In this document: one piece after another, positions 22,072 to 34,119 of the stretch
How the letters are laid out: every line of letters begins with the position of its first letter
Position numbering within the stretch: the stretch's first letter is position 1
Assembly (NCBI RefSeq): GCF_019393635.1
Contig: NC_057864.1
Location: 469,200,617 to 469,264,616, forward strand
Reading direction: 5' to 3'
Origin: Dromiciops gliroides
Lineage: Eukaryota; Chordata; Mammalia; Microbiotheria; Microbiotheriidae
Length of the DNA stretch: 64,000 nucleotides
Translations under genes and position numbers: made by a program
The notes under the pieces: generated by a model
What the model was told of the DNA's origin: nothing
The model's input: the letters and a program-made list of their open reading frames with translations, nothing else
The model's database searches: none

Positions 22072-22230
22072 TATTCTATTTATTTATTTATTTTTGGTGA
22101 GGCAATTGGGGTTAAGTGACTTGCCCAGGGTCACACAGCTAGGAAGTGTTAAGTGTCTGAGACCGAATTTGAACTCAGGTCCTCCTGACTCCAAGGCCGG
22201 TGCTCTATCCACTGCACCACCTAGCTGCCC
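22072..22230 (-). mobile_element. Marsupial tRNA-derived SINE
   Basis: Complete, with a TTTA-type tail. A 16-bp target-site duplication (TTCAGTGGTCATTCTC) is at 22056-22071 and 22231-22246. Confidence 0.95.
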
Positions 22231-22493
22231 TTCAGTGGTCATTCTCCAAGAACTGACTAACTGCCTCCCCTCTGTTGTCAGTCATCATACCATCTGCCCT
22301 CAGCAGCAGTCCTCTACCTTTTTGGATCCTCCTCTTTTCTCAGATATAGCTTAAATTTTATTGCTGTTGTCTTGAGTTTTCTTCAGAAACCTCAGCTCAT
22401 TTTGAGCTTAAGCCCCCCTGATACTATCTTCCCAGTACCATTCCATGCTGTTATAGTCACTCTATGTTACTTGCCTTTGCTTCCAACTTTAGC

Positions 22494-22535
22494 ACACACA
22501 CACACATATACAAATACACATATATACATATTTAA
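22494..22535. repeat. (CA)n/(TATA) run
   Basis: ACACACACACACATATACAA then ATACATATTTA. Confidence 0.7.
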
Positions 22536-22696
22536 ATTTTAATTTGAAAAAATTAAAGTAAAATCTAAATTGATTAGTGAGTTTCCTGTGCATCCACATC
22601 TGGCTCTTTAGACAACTACTATTTTTCTTCCTCATTGAAATTGCTTTCCTTTATTTCTTCAGACTTTCATTCATAAGAGCTTCCCATTCCTCCTCG

Positions 22697-22991
22697 GGCA
22701 GCTAGGTGGCTCTCAGTGGCCCTGAGGTTGGGAGGACCTGAATTCAAATCTCACCTCAGACACTTACTAGCTGTGTGAACCTGGGCAGGTCACAACTCCA
22801 ATTGCCTTAAACATCTGGGGCCATCTCCAGTCATCCTGATGCATATCTTAGCACTGGACCAAATGGCTCTGGAGGAGAGAGTGAAGTTAGTGACCTTGCA
22901 CAGCCTTCAATCACTTAAATCGAATTGAGTGCAAGTCATGACATCACCCCAGTGTCATGGTCCTCTTCCAGAATGAAGAACAAACAACAAT
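22697..22991 (+). mobile_element. MAR1-type long SINE
   Basis: Same tail as the copy at 17911-18255 (GTGCAAGTCATGACATCACC, CAGAATGAAGAACAAACAAC). The tRNA-like head has a short rearrangement (GGTGGCTCTCAGTGGCC). Confidence 0.85.
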
Positions 22992-23571
22992 AACATCCCT
23001 CCCAAACTGACTTTCCATGTAGAATTTTGAACTGTTAGCTTATCCCTAGCCTTCTTCCAAATCTTTTGAAATATGCACTCCCAATATCTAAGGTCATGCC
23101 AGTCTGTCCAACTATCCTCTACTCCCTCATAAACTCTAGGATGGAGTAGTCTCTTCCCTCCAAGGTTCTCATCATTTCCAGTCCAATAACCAGTTCTTCC
23201 CTGGGAGTAAGAATCAAAGCCAAAATAAAATTTCCCCTTGTTCGTTTTTTAAAAAAACTTTTTGAAGGATATAATTAGAATTGAGAGAAGTCAAGAAGTT
23301 ATTAACTGATGTACTTTGGAAGAGAGAGAGACAGAATTCTAGCAGTTGTTTGAATAATTTAAGTTTCCAAATATTACCATATCATGTCTCCGTGTCATAC
23401 CTGTGAGCTGTTTCCCAAACTCTTCATCTATATCTTCTCTCTGTCCATGGGGTCTGTAATATATGCCAATGACAAATCAATTTCTTCATTGATTTTCACC
23501 CAAATGTTCTCCACCAGGCTTCCCCTTTCTGGTTCTGGGTTTTCCTCATATGAATATACCTTTTAAAAATA

Positions 23572-23587
23572 TATATATATATATAAT
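23572..23587. repeat. (AT)n run
   Basis: About eight AT units. Confidence 0.8.
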
Positions 23588-23923
23588 GCTACCTCCCATT
23601 TCCCCTTTCAATTATTTGAGTAAGGTCTACCCCTCCAGAGCCATATTCCAAATCACAGATACACATATCGGGGAAACCCATGAAATCAAGCTGGCTTCCG
23701 TGGATTAAGACATCAAGTTCATCTTGCCTGTCGCCTCAACTTTTGTGCAGAGATATCTGATGTCATGAATCTTCCTGCTGGTCTCTTTCTTGGGAAGATT
23801 TTGTGTCCAAATTCTGGCTATCTCAAGTGCTATTTTTGTTCCTTTGTTGCAGTACCCCTTTGTGGTATGTAGCTTGATAAATATTTGGAAATTGTTTCCC
23901 CCCTCACCTATCCTTTTTATTTT

Positions 23924-24083
23924 TTTTTTAATTTATTTTTTATTTTTAGTGAGGCAATTGGGGTTAAGTGACTTGCCCAGGGTCACACAGCTAGTAAGTG
24001 TTAAGTGTCTGAGGCCAGATTTGAACTCAGGTCCTCCTGACTCCAGGGCCGGTGCTCTATCCACTGTGCCACCTAGCTGCCCC
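23924..24083 (-). mobile_element. Marsupial tRNA-derived SINE
   Basis: Complete. A 14-bp target-site duplication (ATCCTTTTTATTTT) is at 23910-23923 and 24084-24097. Confidence 0.94.
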
Positions 24084-24849
24084 ATCCTTTTTATTTTAAA
24101 GCCATTTTATTTAGGTTTACAAGTCACCTAGCCAAGTACATTCTTATCTGTCTTTGTTAAATTTACTCCATCCCTGGCCGGGAGCCTGTTATTCCTATGT
24201 TTTAAATCTAGAAATTAGGATCTCATTATCAGACACCATGTTCTTAGGCAGCTATTCACTTTCCAATTGATTTCCCCCACCCCCCCCACCCCCACCCCCA
24301 CTCCATCGGCAATCTTTGCTTTCAACAGGCAGCTTCAAGGCAAAAACCAACCTGTGCGCCTATGGTCTACGGTTTGTTGCCCGAGTGGTAGTAGTCTTTG
24401 TAGCTGTAGTCTTTGGCAGTCCTGTCTAGATTGCTTCTGGTAGTATTGTCTGTGTCTGTATGAATCACCAGAAGTGAGTAGGAGTCATCCGCTTGGACAA
24501 GTCTGGGGAGGTTCTCAGTTCTGGATTGGAAACTTGCCTGGAGAAGACAAGAGATCTATTGTTGTTATCTGATGGGCAAGTAGCTTCCTCGATGTCCTGA
24601 GCAGCGCTACCATGCTTTTCCTTTGCTTCTGACCCTTGCAAGATCATCTCTCACCGACAGCTTCTGAGACTTTATTATTATTTATTATTATTATTTCTTG
24701 GGAGATGCTTCCTGTTTAGCATCCGCTTTCCTTCTTTTGGTGAACAGCCTCCGATTTCCTTTATAGACTCAGGGGACACGGTTGTCCTTCCCTTCCCTTG
24801 TCCTGCTTTCTCTCACCTTCCTTTGCCTTCCCCATTTCTACTCTCCAGC

Positions 24850-26336
24850 CTCCTGATTTCAACCACCTCTTGTTTGGTCTAACCCCTGTTTATCCATTTC
24901 CATGCTTGAACCCTGAACCACTCTCGCCTCCTGCCTTCTTTGCTTATGCCAGTGGGTTGTCATGAGTTGCTGCAGGGAGTCATGTAGCCATGCTAAGGGG
25001 GGGCCTCACCTCAGCATGACAGGCTTTCACTCTGCCTTGATGGGCTCTCTACTGCATTCCCTACAGAGGTTGTTCCAAACCGTTTCTCCTACTACATCCT
25101 GGGTCCCTCCCACCTGAGAGCCTCTTGTTCCATCCAGTCTAAGTTCCCCCTTCCCCTCCTTCATACTTCAGATCACCTAAGCCTTATCCCTCCTTCTCAA
25201 ATCTTTTGTTCCAGTCTTGGAAGATCAAATGGCCTTTCTTGTTGCCAAGGTCAACCCCTCTGTTGTTGTTTGGGCTTTTTCCAGTCATGTCTGACTCTCC
25301 ATGACCCCATTTGGGGTTTTCTTGGCAGACACTGGCACAGTTGGCCATTTCCTTCTCCAGCTCATTTGACAGATGAGGAAACTGAGGCAAACAGGGTTAA
25401 GTGACTTGCCCAGAGTCACACAGTGTCTGAGGATGGATTTGAATTCATGTATTCCTGACTCCAGGCCCAGCACTCTGTCCACCACCTAGCGGCCTCAACC
25501 CCTCTACTGGTGCCCTTGATCTTGTCAATGCCAAGCCCCCACTCATACTCAGACATTCTTATATCTCCCTTCATCTTGCCCTTTTCAACCATCTCCCCTT
25601 TCTCCCTAATTTTCTTTTCTCTAGTTATTTTTAAAGATTGGTCTCCCTCTTTTGCCCAAATAGTTTCTCACACATGTGGCTGCTTCTCATTTATGTGTCT
25701 GGTTCTCACAGACCTGATTCGACCCTGACCAGCGTGGGAGCTTTGACCTGTTCCTCTTTTTCTGGCCTGGGTCAGCTTACTTCTCCTTCGGAAAACTGGT
25801 GGCCCCCTCCTCCCAGGGGAGCTCAGCATAGTAATTCAGAATTTAGTGCAGATAGTCGATTGGTATATCAGCTCAGAACTCCCAAGCTCAAGAGATCCGC
25901 CAGCTCTAGCCTCCCTGACAGCAAAGATCATGGGCATTCACCACTACACCCTGTTACTCTCTCTAATTCTCCATCTCTCCTTATCTATAGGAGGCTCCTT
26001 CCCTGCAACCCAGGTCTCTCCTCTCCTAAAAACAAACAAAAACCCTTTCTCTTCACCTTACTATCCCTTTAAATTATCATCCTATCCCTTTCACAACCAA
26101 ACTCCTTAAAAAACATCTGTCTACACTCACTGACTCCACTTGCTCAAAATGTGGGGTTTTTCCCCCAAATAGAAAGCCTGCTTCCATTTTTTTAAAAAAG
26201 GAAAGCCTCTCATCCTCTTGCATTCTGATTTCTGTGCCCAGCACTCAAAAGAAAATGCTCTCTCCACTGTCACTGATGATCTACTTATTGCTAAATCCAA
26301 TGACATTTTCACATCCTTCTTGATCTCTCAACAGTA
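24850..26336 (+). mobile_element. Decayed L2-type LINE ORF fragment
   Basis: At 26251-26301 the plus strand reads ENALSTVTDDLLIAKSN, matching the L2 reverse-transcriptase block ETALSKVTNDLLIAKSN. Upstream, CTCCTTAAAAAACATCTGTC at about 26102 fits the preceding part. The element stops abruptly at about 26336 and is interrupted by the MAR1 copy at 25262-25497. No intact frame remains. The 5' limit is uncertain. Confidence 0.6.
25262..25497 (-). mobile_element. MAR1 SINE with BovB/RTE-like tail
   Basis: In plus order: TTTTTCCAGTCATGTCTGAC, ATGACCCCATTTGGGGTTTT, CAGATGAGGAAACTGAGGC, then the tRNA-derived head ending CCACCTAGCGGCC. The first block resembles the BovB/RTE 3' end. Confidence 0.85.
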
Positions 26337-26419
26337 ACTGTTGGGAAGGAATTCTTGCTCCGCGAGTTGAGAAGGAGCGGGGCACAGGCTCCCAGGAATG
26401 GAGGGCAGAACCACTGGTG

Positions 26420-26885
26420 TAGGAGAAAGGGAGAAAACATTTATTAAAGGCCTGCTGTATGATACACACTGTGCTAAGGGCTTTATAGATATGATCTTAT
26501 TTGATCCTTGAAACAACCCTGGGCTGTTTAGTTGTTTTTCAGTCTTGTCTGACTCTGTGACCTCATTTGGGGTTTTCTTGGCAGACACTGGAATAGTTTG
26601 CCATTTCCTTCTCCAGCTTATTTGACAGATGGGAAAACCGAGGCAAACAGGATGAAGTGACTTGTCCAGAGTCACACAGCTAGTAAGTGTGTCTGAGGCC
26701 AGATTTTAACTTAGGTCTTCTTGACTCCGGACCTACCAGGAAGGTGTTATCATTATCCCCATGTGACTGATGAGAAAATTGAAGCTGGGTATGGGGAAGT
26801 AACCTGATGAAGATCATTTAAGGAGTTAGTCGGCAGAGCTAGGACCTGTACCTGGGTGTTCAGATGGTTAATACTGCCTCCTTCC
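26420..26885 (-). mobile_element. Old CORE-SINE split by a MAR1 insertion
   Basis: The old copy runs TATGATCTTATTTGATCCTT...AACAACCCTGGG, is cut at about 26522, and resumes at about 26741 with AGGAAGGTGTTATCATTATC. The MAR1 between them is listed separately. Confidence 0.65.
26523..26740 (-). mobile_element. MAR1 SINE with BovB/RTE-like tail
   Basis: TTTCAGTCTTGTCTGACTCT, CTCATTTGGGGTTTTCTTGG, then CORE and a decayed head. It lies inside the older SINE at 26420-26885. Confidence 0.8.
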
Positions 26886-26959
26886 CCTACCTCAGGCTGC
26901 CTCCAAAATGTCTGTAGATCTACTGTCTCTCAATCCTCTCAGAATCTGTTTGTGTCTTT

Positions 26960-27150
26960 GGCATATTGGGCAGGGGTTCCCAACCTCAGTTTTCGTTTCC
27001 TTATCAGTTAAATGGGCCTAATAATAGCCCCTATTTCACAGGGTTGTTGTGAGGTTCAAATGAAAAGGTTTTTGCAAACCCTAAAACACCCAAAACGTGC
27101 TTGCTAGGTGTTATTGTTGTTGTTGTTATTACTATTAGAGGCCTGTCAAG
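26960..27150 (+). mobile_element. MIR/Ther1 fragment
   Basis: CGTTTCCTTATCAGTTAAAT then GGGTTGTTGTGAGGTTCAAA and a TTG trinucleotide tail. Confidence 0.6.
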
Positions 27151-27202
27151 GAGGTATGAAGAATATTCAGTAAATAATGGCATCATCCCATTGAAATGAA
27201 TT

Positions 27203-27475
27203 CATCTGGTGGGGCAGCTAGGTGATGCAATAGATAAAGCCCTGGACCTTGGAATGAGGAAGATCCGAGTGCAAATCCAGGCTCTGATACTAGCAAGCTT
27301 CATGACCCCAAGTAAGTCATTTAACCTCTACCTCAGTTTCCTCATCTGTAAAAATGGGAAGAATAAGAATAGTAGCTACTACCTTCAAGGATTGTTGTGA
27401 GGATAAAATGAAATATTTGTCAAGTGCTTTGTAAATCTTAAAGAGCTATATAAATGCCTGGTATTATTTTTTCTT
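27203..27475 (+). mobile_element. Full-length old CORE-SINE (Ther1-like)
   Basis: Runs from GGGGCAGCTAGGTGATGCAA through TCAGTTTCCTCATCTGTAAA to the tail AGAGCTATATAAATGCCTGG. This links the tRNA-like head to the MIR-type 3' end in one copy. Confidence 0.7.
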
Positions 27476-27604
27476 ATTACTTTTAGCCACATTTCTAGAA
27501 TGTATTTCCTTTCATATTGAATTGGGGTATGGAGAAGTTTACTGAAAGCCAAGGGGTGCAGGGACCAAAAAGTGAGTGGGCACAGCTTTAGGGGAGGGGC
27601 ATGG

Positions 27605-27825
27605 AATAGGGGGTAGACAGCTGGAGTTGAAGCTGGAGTTGAGGGCCTGGCTGAGCCTCTAATACTTATTCAGCCAGGCACCCCAGGCAAGGTATTTCAT
27701 CTTTCTGAACCTGTTTCCCCATCTGTAAAATGAAGTTAATAATGCTGCTAGCCCCCTGCCTCAGAGCATTGTTGTTATTGTTTGTCCTTTGTTCTTAAAG
27801 AGGACTGTGACATCGGGGTGATAGA
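27605..27825. mobile_element. MIR/Ther1 (plus) followed by MAR1 tail fragment (minus)
   Basis: The plus core CCCCATCTGTAAAATGAAG ends at about 27765. Then TTGTTTGTCCTTTGTTCTTA and GTGACATCGGGGTGAT are the reverse of the MAR1 3' end. Confidence 0.55.
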
Positions 27826-27884
27826 AGGGACATTAGAAGCCGTAGTGACAGACGGCTTCATTTTACATATCCTTGCTCTCTGGG

Positions 27885-28190
27885 AGTCAGTCAACATGCG
27901 TTTATTGAGCACTTGTTATGTTCTGGGCACTGTGCTAAGTGCTAAAAATGCAAAGAAAGGCAAAACCTAGTGCCCAGGGGCAGCTAGGTGGCGCAGTGGA
28001 TAGAGCACTGGCCCTGGATTCAGGAGGACCTGAGTACTCGGCCTCAGACACTTGACACATACTAGCTTGTGTGACCCTGGGCAAGTCACTTAACCCCCAT
28101 TGCCCCACAAACAAACAAACCAACAAAAACCTAGTCCCTGCCCTCAAGGAGCTGACAGTCTAACAGAGGGGGAAGAAGGATACATTGGGA
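27885..28190 (+). mobile_element. L2/L3-type LINE end split by a SINE
   Basis: GGGCACTGTGCTAAGTGCTA before the SINE and CAAGGAGCTGACAGTCTAAC after it restore a continuous element. Confidence 0.65.
27977..28125 (+). mobile_element. Marsupial tRNA-derived SINE
   Basis: Complete, with an (ACAA)n tail. A 10-bp target-site duplication (AAAACCTAGT) is at 27962-27971 and 28126-28135. Confidence 0.92.
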
Positions 28191-29269
28191 AATGGTTATA
28201 TAAAAACGAAAGGTAACAACAAAAATCTATTTTTAAAAATCCTCACAAGTCCCAATGACACAAACAGTTGGAGCCAAAGGCTGGGAGAGGATAATGCTTG
28301 AGGTGGGTCCCAAGAAAGTGTTGCGAGAAGGGGCCTCCCTACCTCCCTTCTTTGCAGAGGTGGAGGACCACAGATGGGGCAGACTGCATACAAGGGCAGA
28401 CTTTTGGCCTCTTGGTTACTTTTTTTTTGTTTTTTTCTCCTTGGTTATCAGGAGTGGCTTTCTGGAAGGGGAAGTGGGCAGGGTCATACTGGGAAATGTA
28501 GGTGATCTCAAAACATAAGATATTTACAAAATTTAAAAATCTATTTTGTAAGTTCTTCTTTCTCAGGGAGTAAATCAGGGGCCCTTGAATCCTGCAGCTT
28601 GGCTCATCATCAACAGCTGCAGGGGTTAGGATTGGGGCCAGACAGTGCATTTCCTATTTATGGGCAAAACCCAAACGTTTCCTTTCCTGAAGCCACACCT
28701 GCTGTCTCAGCTTCCTCCTCCCCTTCCCCCGCTTCCCAGAATGGCAGCATTTTCACCAGCTGAGGTCTGGACTCTTCCAAGGAGGCAGCCAGCTCTGCTT
28801 GCCCTCTGAGCAGGGCCTCCTCCCAGCTGGGCTGGGCTGGAGCCAGCCTTGTTGGTCTCTCAGTCGCTGCTCCTTCCCATGAATGGCAAGCTCAATCCCA
28901 TTCATCCAGCACCTGATTCATGAGTCAACTCACTGGCTTCGAATGGCTGCTATCCCAGATGGATGGGTTTCCCCCTAAGGGAGATGACCAGGGCTTTGTT
29001 CCTGGGCACTGACTCTGGATGGGCCCCCCCAACGTCCCCTCAGCCACACCCACTCTTCTCACTTTGCCCTAGGCTACCACCCCAGAGCCCACCTTCTCTG
29101 ACTACACCAATCTCTCCCCACAGTTTGGGGGAACAGAATTCCAGGACCATTAGCCATGTGGCAGGTGCATGGGCCAGAGCTCCATCTCCCAGGATGCTCT
29201 CAACTGAGGCAGACTGTCCTGGACTCTGTTCCACTTCCCTCCCCCTACTCCTGTCCCATTCTCCACAAC

Positions 29270-29320
29270 ATATGTACACACATATGTATATGTGTATGTG
29301 TGTGTGTGTGTATATAAATA
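29270..29320. repeat. (ATGT)n/(TG)n repeat
   Basis: Alternating ATGTATATGTG and TG units. Confidence 0.8.
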
Positions 29321-29339
29321 AATGTTCACACTGTTGTTA

Positions 29340-29740
29340 TTCTGCTTTATTGATGGAGGCTGAAAAGGGTTAAGACTTCCCAGGATCACAAATCAGTTAA
29401 GTACCTTAGGCTGGATTACAACCCAGGCCTTCCTGACTCAAAGCCCAGCATTTGAACCATCAGGTACCACTGCCTTTGGGCCTCAGTTTCCAAATGGTCT
29501 TCGAGGTCTTTTCCAATTCCAGAAATGCTTCTAGAAATCCATGGACCCCAGAAGGCAGCTCTCAGTCCTCAGAGGACTGTTGCTTCCTACCCTGATTCTT
29601 AGGATCCTGGGTCTTCATGGGGCCGGACACATCCTTGGTCCAGCCCCTTCATTGTACAGAACAGGACATTGAGGCCCAGAGAAAGGAGGTGACTTGTCCA
29701 AGGTCATACAGGTAAGTAGATGGCAGTCAGGGTCATAACC
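29340..29740 (-). mobile_element. Two MIR/Ther1 copies
   Basis: Reverse cores at 29340-29480 and 29620-29740 (TTGTCCAAGGTCATACAGG). Confidence 0.55.
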
Positions 29741-30304
29741 ACCTCTCTATTGCACAAATTGTTTATTACCTCTGATGCTCCCCAGGGTTGCGGCCTCCAT
29801 CTTCCCCCTCTTTGACCTGCTAAGATCAGCCTCCAGCCTCCTCCCTCAAGAGGACAACAAATGCCATTAAAGAGCATGCCTCTTCCTAAGGCTTAGGCAG
29901 CGAGGGACCAGAAAGGCTCTGGGGCACCACCTTCTGGTGAAGTAAGGGCTCTGCACCACCAAGTGGTACCAAAAGTCACAAAGGGGTTTCAATATTTAAT
30001 AACTCCTTTATTTTTTGTTTTTAATTTAGCATCATGCACAGCAGATACAAGAAATTAATTTACATTGTGTGTGAAAAAGCAAATCTTGTAGATGGTGAAA
30101 ATAAAGAACAAATAATCTTCAAAAAGTAAATGGTGAAAAATGTTTTAAAATAATCTTCCAAAACTTTGTGACTTGGCCCACAACATGACAAGGGAAAACC
30201 CGATTAGAGCTAAAGACTGGGGAGAGGGGCTGGAATGCACCTACCCCCCATCTGTCCCATCTGAAAAGGTTATTTCTCCCTTGATCCTGCCCCTCCCCAA
30301 CCCT

Positions 30305-31105
30305 TCAGGACGAAGAGTCAGAAGGCCAGGGTTCAAATCCCACCTGTGATGTGTACTACCTTGGACAAATCAAGTTCCCAGTTTCCTCACCTGTAAAATG
30401 AGGGGGTTGGCTTGGATGGCCTCTGAGGCCCTTCCCGGCTCCACGTCTATGTAACTGATCCAAGTTCTGCCCTCCTCTTCCCCAATATAGAATCAGGGGA
30501 TTACACCCAAAGGGGAATTTTCTAGAACCACCATTTAGTCCCCTCGCATTTATTTTTCAGAGAAAGAAACCGAGGCCCAGGGGACTACAAGGCTTCCAAA
30601 GGCCCTCCCAGCTCCAGAGCTGTAATCTTGTGATTAGGGTGTGATTATTGCCCCCGCCACTTCCTGTTGGTATGACTTCTGAGCCTCAGTTTCCTGGTCT
30701 GTAAAAAAAATTGAGGTTAGGTGACCTCTAAGTTCCCTTCCAGATAGGAATCTCTGATCATAATTGAGTCAGTGGGCAAATGAGGGGTAGAGTCTCAATC
30801 TTCTGACACACACTCCTGGGCTATTTTATCCAATGACTCAGTCAGCAGGAAGTCCCTGAGTGCCTAGCACTGAGCTATGAGATAGGGACAAAAGAAAGGG
30901 CTTTTTACGTTGTTTAAAGGTTTACAAAGTGCTTCCCCTGCCCTGGTGCAAGGAAGTGAGAAGACAGTGACTAAGTCCACTTTACAGATAAGGAAATTAA
31001 CCCCCCCCCAGAGAAAGAATGGGATCTCCCTGCCCACAGTCACATAGGATCTCTCCTGACTCCAGAGCTGGAGTACCCCGCCTTGCACCACGCAGCTGCT
31101 AATGA
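30305..31105. mobile_element. Cluster of four MIR/Ther1 copies
   Basis: Plus at 30305-30460 (GTTTCCTCACCTGTAAAATG), minus at 30520-30620, plus at 30640-30760 and minus at 30920-31105. A small L2/L3-type piece lies at 30830-30900. Confidence 0.55.
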
Positions 31106-31165
31106 GAACCCAGCCTTTGTGAATGCCACCTGCTGCTGGTGACTCTGGGGTCCCCTTTTTTCTTT

Positions 31166-32311
31166 TGTAAAAAAAATAATTATTAATAAGTATATCTAAC
31201 CTGGAAAAATGTATATAATTGGATTTATGAAAAATTATAAGTATATGAAAAATGATAAGTTTAGGAAAATTATAATTAGGCCATAAGTCCTGCCGAGGTC
31301 GCCATTAAAATGTAAAATATTTTTGATGACTAGCCTAATTTGGGGGGCTAATCTGACCGGAGGACTAATCTAGGGACTGTTGACTACCTGGCTATCTGAC
31401 TGCTATTAATTTAATGTGGGCCATTTATAAAATTCCACCACACTGCTCCACTCCCAAATTGATAAGCAAAATATTAAGAAGCTTCTTAACTAAATAATCA
31501 AAGCAGAGTTTATTTATGAGATACTATTTAAAATTAAGAATGCAGGGAATTAAAATGTACAACCTGACTGCATTGCAGTACCTCTCTCTCCACTGCATCT
31601 CTTTCCCACCCACTGTGCCTCAAACTTTTTTAATACAATAAGGGCCTTATCCGCCTCTAGCCTTAGGGCACTCAGGTCCTTTATTCTAACTCTGAGCCCC
31701 TTTCAACTTTGTAAATCCCCCTGCTTCTAACTTTCCTCTCCTTACTGCCACTGCTGAACCCCTGTGTTTCTCTCTCCCCAACCTTCTGTCTGTCTGCTCC
31801 GTCAGTCTGCCCTTCGGCCTCTCTTTTCTCTGCTCCTAGTCCTTTTGCCTTCCCCCGTCTTTCGTCTGACCCTCTCTTTTCTCCGTCAGTCTGCCCTCTG
31901 CTGCCTTTGCCACCCCTCTAATCTAACTCCCAGGTCTATATATATTTTCCTTTTCTCCACTCAAATCTCGGGGCTTTTTGCACCCACACACCAAGATAAT
32001 CTGCCAGCCAGGGCTGTGGCTGGTTGGGGGTGGGGGCGGTGCGCTCGAGCCTCATGTGTGCCTCAGCACAGGCTACACCAAAGCCTGGGATCTCTCAGAT
32101 ACCTCTGATCAGGTCAGAGGGAGCTGGGGGCTTTTTCCCCTCAGCCATCTGACCTGGCCTCTTGTCTTGTACAGCCCACGGGGCTTTTTGGCTCAGCTGA
32201 AGCAGAGGGGGAGGGGCACCAGCACCTCCCACACAGAAGAGACCCTGAGGGCCTAAGATTTTCTAATCTCAGCCTAAAGGTAGGGTCCCCAAATCAAAAT
32301 AAATTTCCACA
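31166..32311 (-). mobile_element. Solitary LTR of an endogenous retrovirus-like element (fossil)
   Basis: A 1,146-bp unit with TGT..ACA ends, flanked on both sides by CTTT (31162-31165, 32312-32315), a 4-bp target duplication in keeping with an LTR insertion. On the minus strand it has a TATA-like run (31947-31936) and an AATAAA (31514-31509) in promoter-to-polyA order. No internal genes and no partner LTR are seen, so it is a solo LTR with no coding capacity. It lies in the A-rich tail of an older SINE. Family not identified. Confidence 0.55.
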
Positions 32312-32315
32312 CTTT

Positions 32316-32471
32316 CTTTCTTCTTTTTTTTTTTCTTAGTGAAGCAATTGGGGTTAAGTCACTTGCCCAGGGTCACAGAGCTAGTAAGTATTTAAGTACC
32401 TGAGGCCGGATTTGAACTCAGGTACTCCTGACTCCAGGGCCAGTGCTCTATCCACTGCACCGCCTAGCTGC
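32316..32471 (-). mobile_element. Marsupial SINE whose tail was split by the LTR
   Basis: Reverse copy. Its target-site duplication (CTCTGGGRTCCCCTTTT, one mismatch) is at 32472-32488 and at 31143-31159, on the far side of the LTR. Confidence 0.88.
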
Positions 32472-32554
32472 CTCTGGGATCCCCTTTTGTCAGTGGCAAA
32501 GCCTGGAGAACCCAAGCAGAATCGGAAGGATGAATGATCTGGGGACCTGTGAAC

Positions 32555-32900
32555 AAACCGAGGTGACCGTGACCTTGAGCAAGGCTGCCTCAGTTCCCCC
32601 TTCTATCAAATAACGATGATCTGGCTTACTTTGCCTGACCTTACACAGTTGCTGCGAGGATCCAGTGAAGATGACTGGTAAATGGTTAAGGATTCCCAGG
32701 TGTGCTCATTAACAATTGGGAGGCAGACTGGTTTAAAAAAAAAAAAAGCTGGACTTGGAGACTGAATCCCGCCTTGACACTCGCTAGTTGTGTGACCCTC
32801 CGCCAGCTGCCTTGGTTTTCTCATCTGTAAAAATAGGGATAATCTCCCCTGTAGCACCTACCATGGAGGGTCTATTACTGATATTTATCAAATGCTTTCA
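32555..32900 (+). mobile_element. MIR/Ther1 fragments
   Basis: CTAGTTGTGTGACCCTCCGC then GTTTTCTCATCTGTAAAAAT and a TATTTATCAAATGC tail. A second partial core lies at 32555-32690. Confidence 0.6.
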
Positions 32901-33284
32901 TGTAGTAGGAAGAGAACCAGCCTCTGAGTCAGGATGTCTCCGATGATGCATCCACCTCTCAGATGCCCCCAGATAAGCCTGTGAATGGCAGAAAGGTTTC
33001 TGCATTAGTGGCGGGAGTTTTCTCTAGGCCAATTAAATCAGTCAGCCCCCTCCTCTAGCTGTGTATGTATGTCTGTTTATTTGTAAGGATGCACATGGAG
33101 ATATGTACACACAGGCATAGCATCATCCAGACTCTTTATAGAGAGCTTTTAAGATCTACAAAGTATTTCACATACACTATTGCACTGGATTCTCGGGATA
33201 AGATTATTCTTCATTTAGTGACTTGCCCCAGGGACTGAGAGACACGGAGAAAGGTGAGTCAGAGAGAGAAGAAGGAAGGGGAAG

Positions 33285-33610
33285 GGAATGAGCATTTATA
33301 TGGTACCTACTTTGTGCTAGACACTGTGCAAAGTATTTTGCAAATATTATCTCATTTGATCTTCATAACAACCCTTCAAGATAGGTGATCCATCTTTTAT
33401 CTCCTTGGAGAGAGGGGGAAGGGAAAAGAGGAGAATGGATGGATGAATGAATGAATGAATGAATGAATGAAAGAAAGAAAGAAAAAGTGCTTAGTGTGTG
33501 CAAAGCACTGTGCTAAGGGCTGGGGAAACAAATCAAAAGTCATCAGTGCAGTCTCTGCTCTCCAGGAGCTTAGAGTCTAATGGAGAAGACAACACACAAG
33601 GAAGATTATG
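33285..33610 (+). mobile_element. L2/L3-type LINE ends flanking a (TGAA)n repeat
   Basis: Two related pieces, ACTTTGTGCTAGACACTGTG and CAAAGCACTGTGCTAAGGGC, on either side of (TGAA)n/(GAAA)n at 33441-33483. Confidence 0.6.
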
Positions 33611-34119
33611 GCTGCTAGTCAAATGGGAAGATCCCATGATCCTTTGGGTGTAATGTACAGAAATGGTGGGGAAAGCAGGGAGTAAAGAGGAAAGAGCGAA
33701 GCTCGTCCCTCCAGCTCTTCGAAATAGCCCTTGGGGGGATGGGGGGGAGGACATGATGTCACTAGGAAGCAACATCCCATTTGCCAGATGGTGCTGCCCT
33801 CTAAGTATTTGCATCTTTATGTTCAGCGGAATCAAGTTGGCCAACAAGGCTGCTTGTCCTTGTCTTGTGGCTGGGAACCACGTTTGCGGGGAGCTATTTC
33901 ACTCAATCATCTTGATTGGTTAAAAACATTGTCCATCTGAGCTCTCCTTTCCTCCCTGATTCCCAGTGACTCATCATTCTGGGCAGCAGCAGTAAGGTGA
34001 AGAGGGCTGAGCCTGAATCTTGGGCTCCAATATTCTACCTGGGTTTCTCTGAGCCTCAGCTGGTTAGCTCAACTCAAACACAGTGCTTACATTGGGGGAA
34101 CATGGCGTCTTTGTGCTGG

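Noticed and set aside
31280-31310. TGGCGACCTCGGCAGG on the minus strand, resembling a retroviral primer-binding site
   Set aside because: It lies inside the unit bounded by TGT..ACA and the 4-bp flanking repeats, so it is more likely a chance match within the solo LTR.
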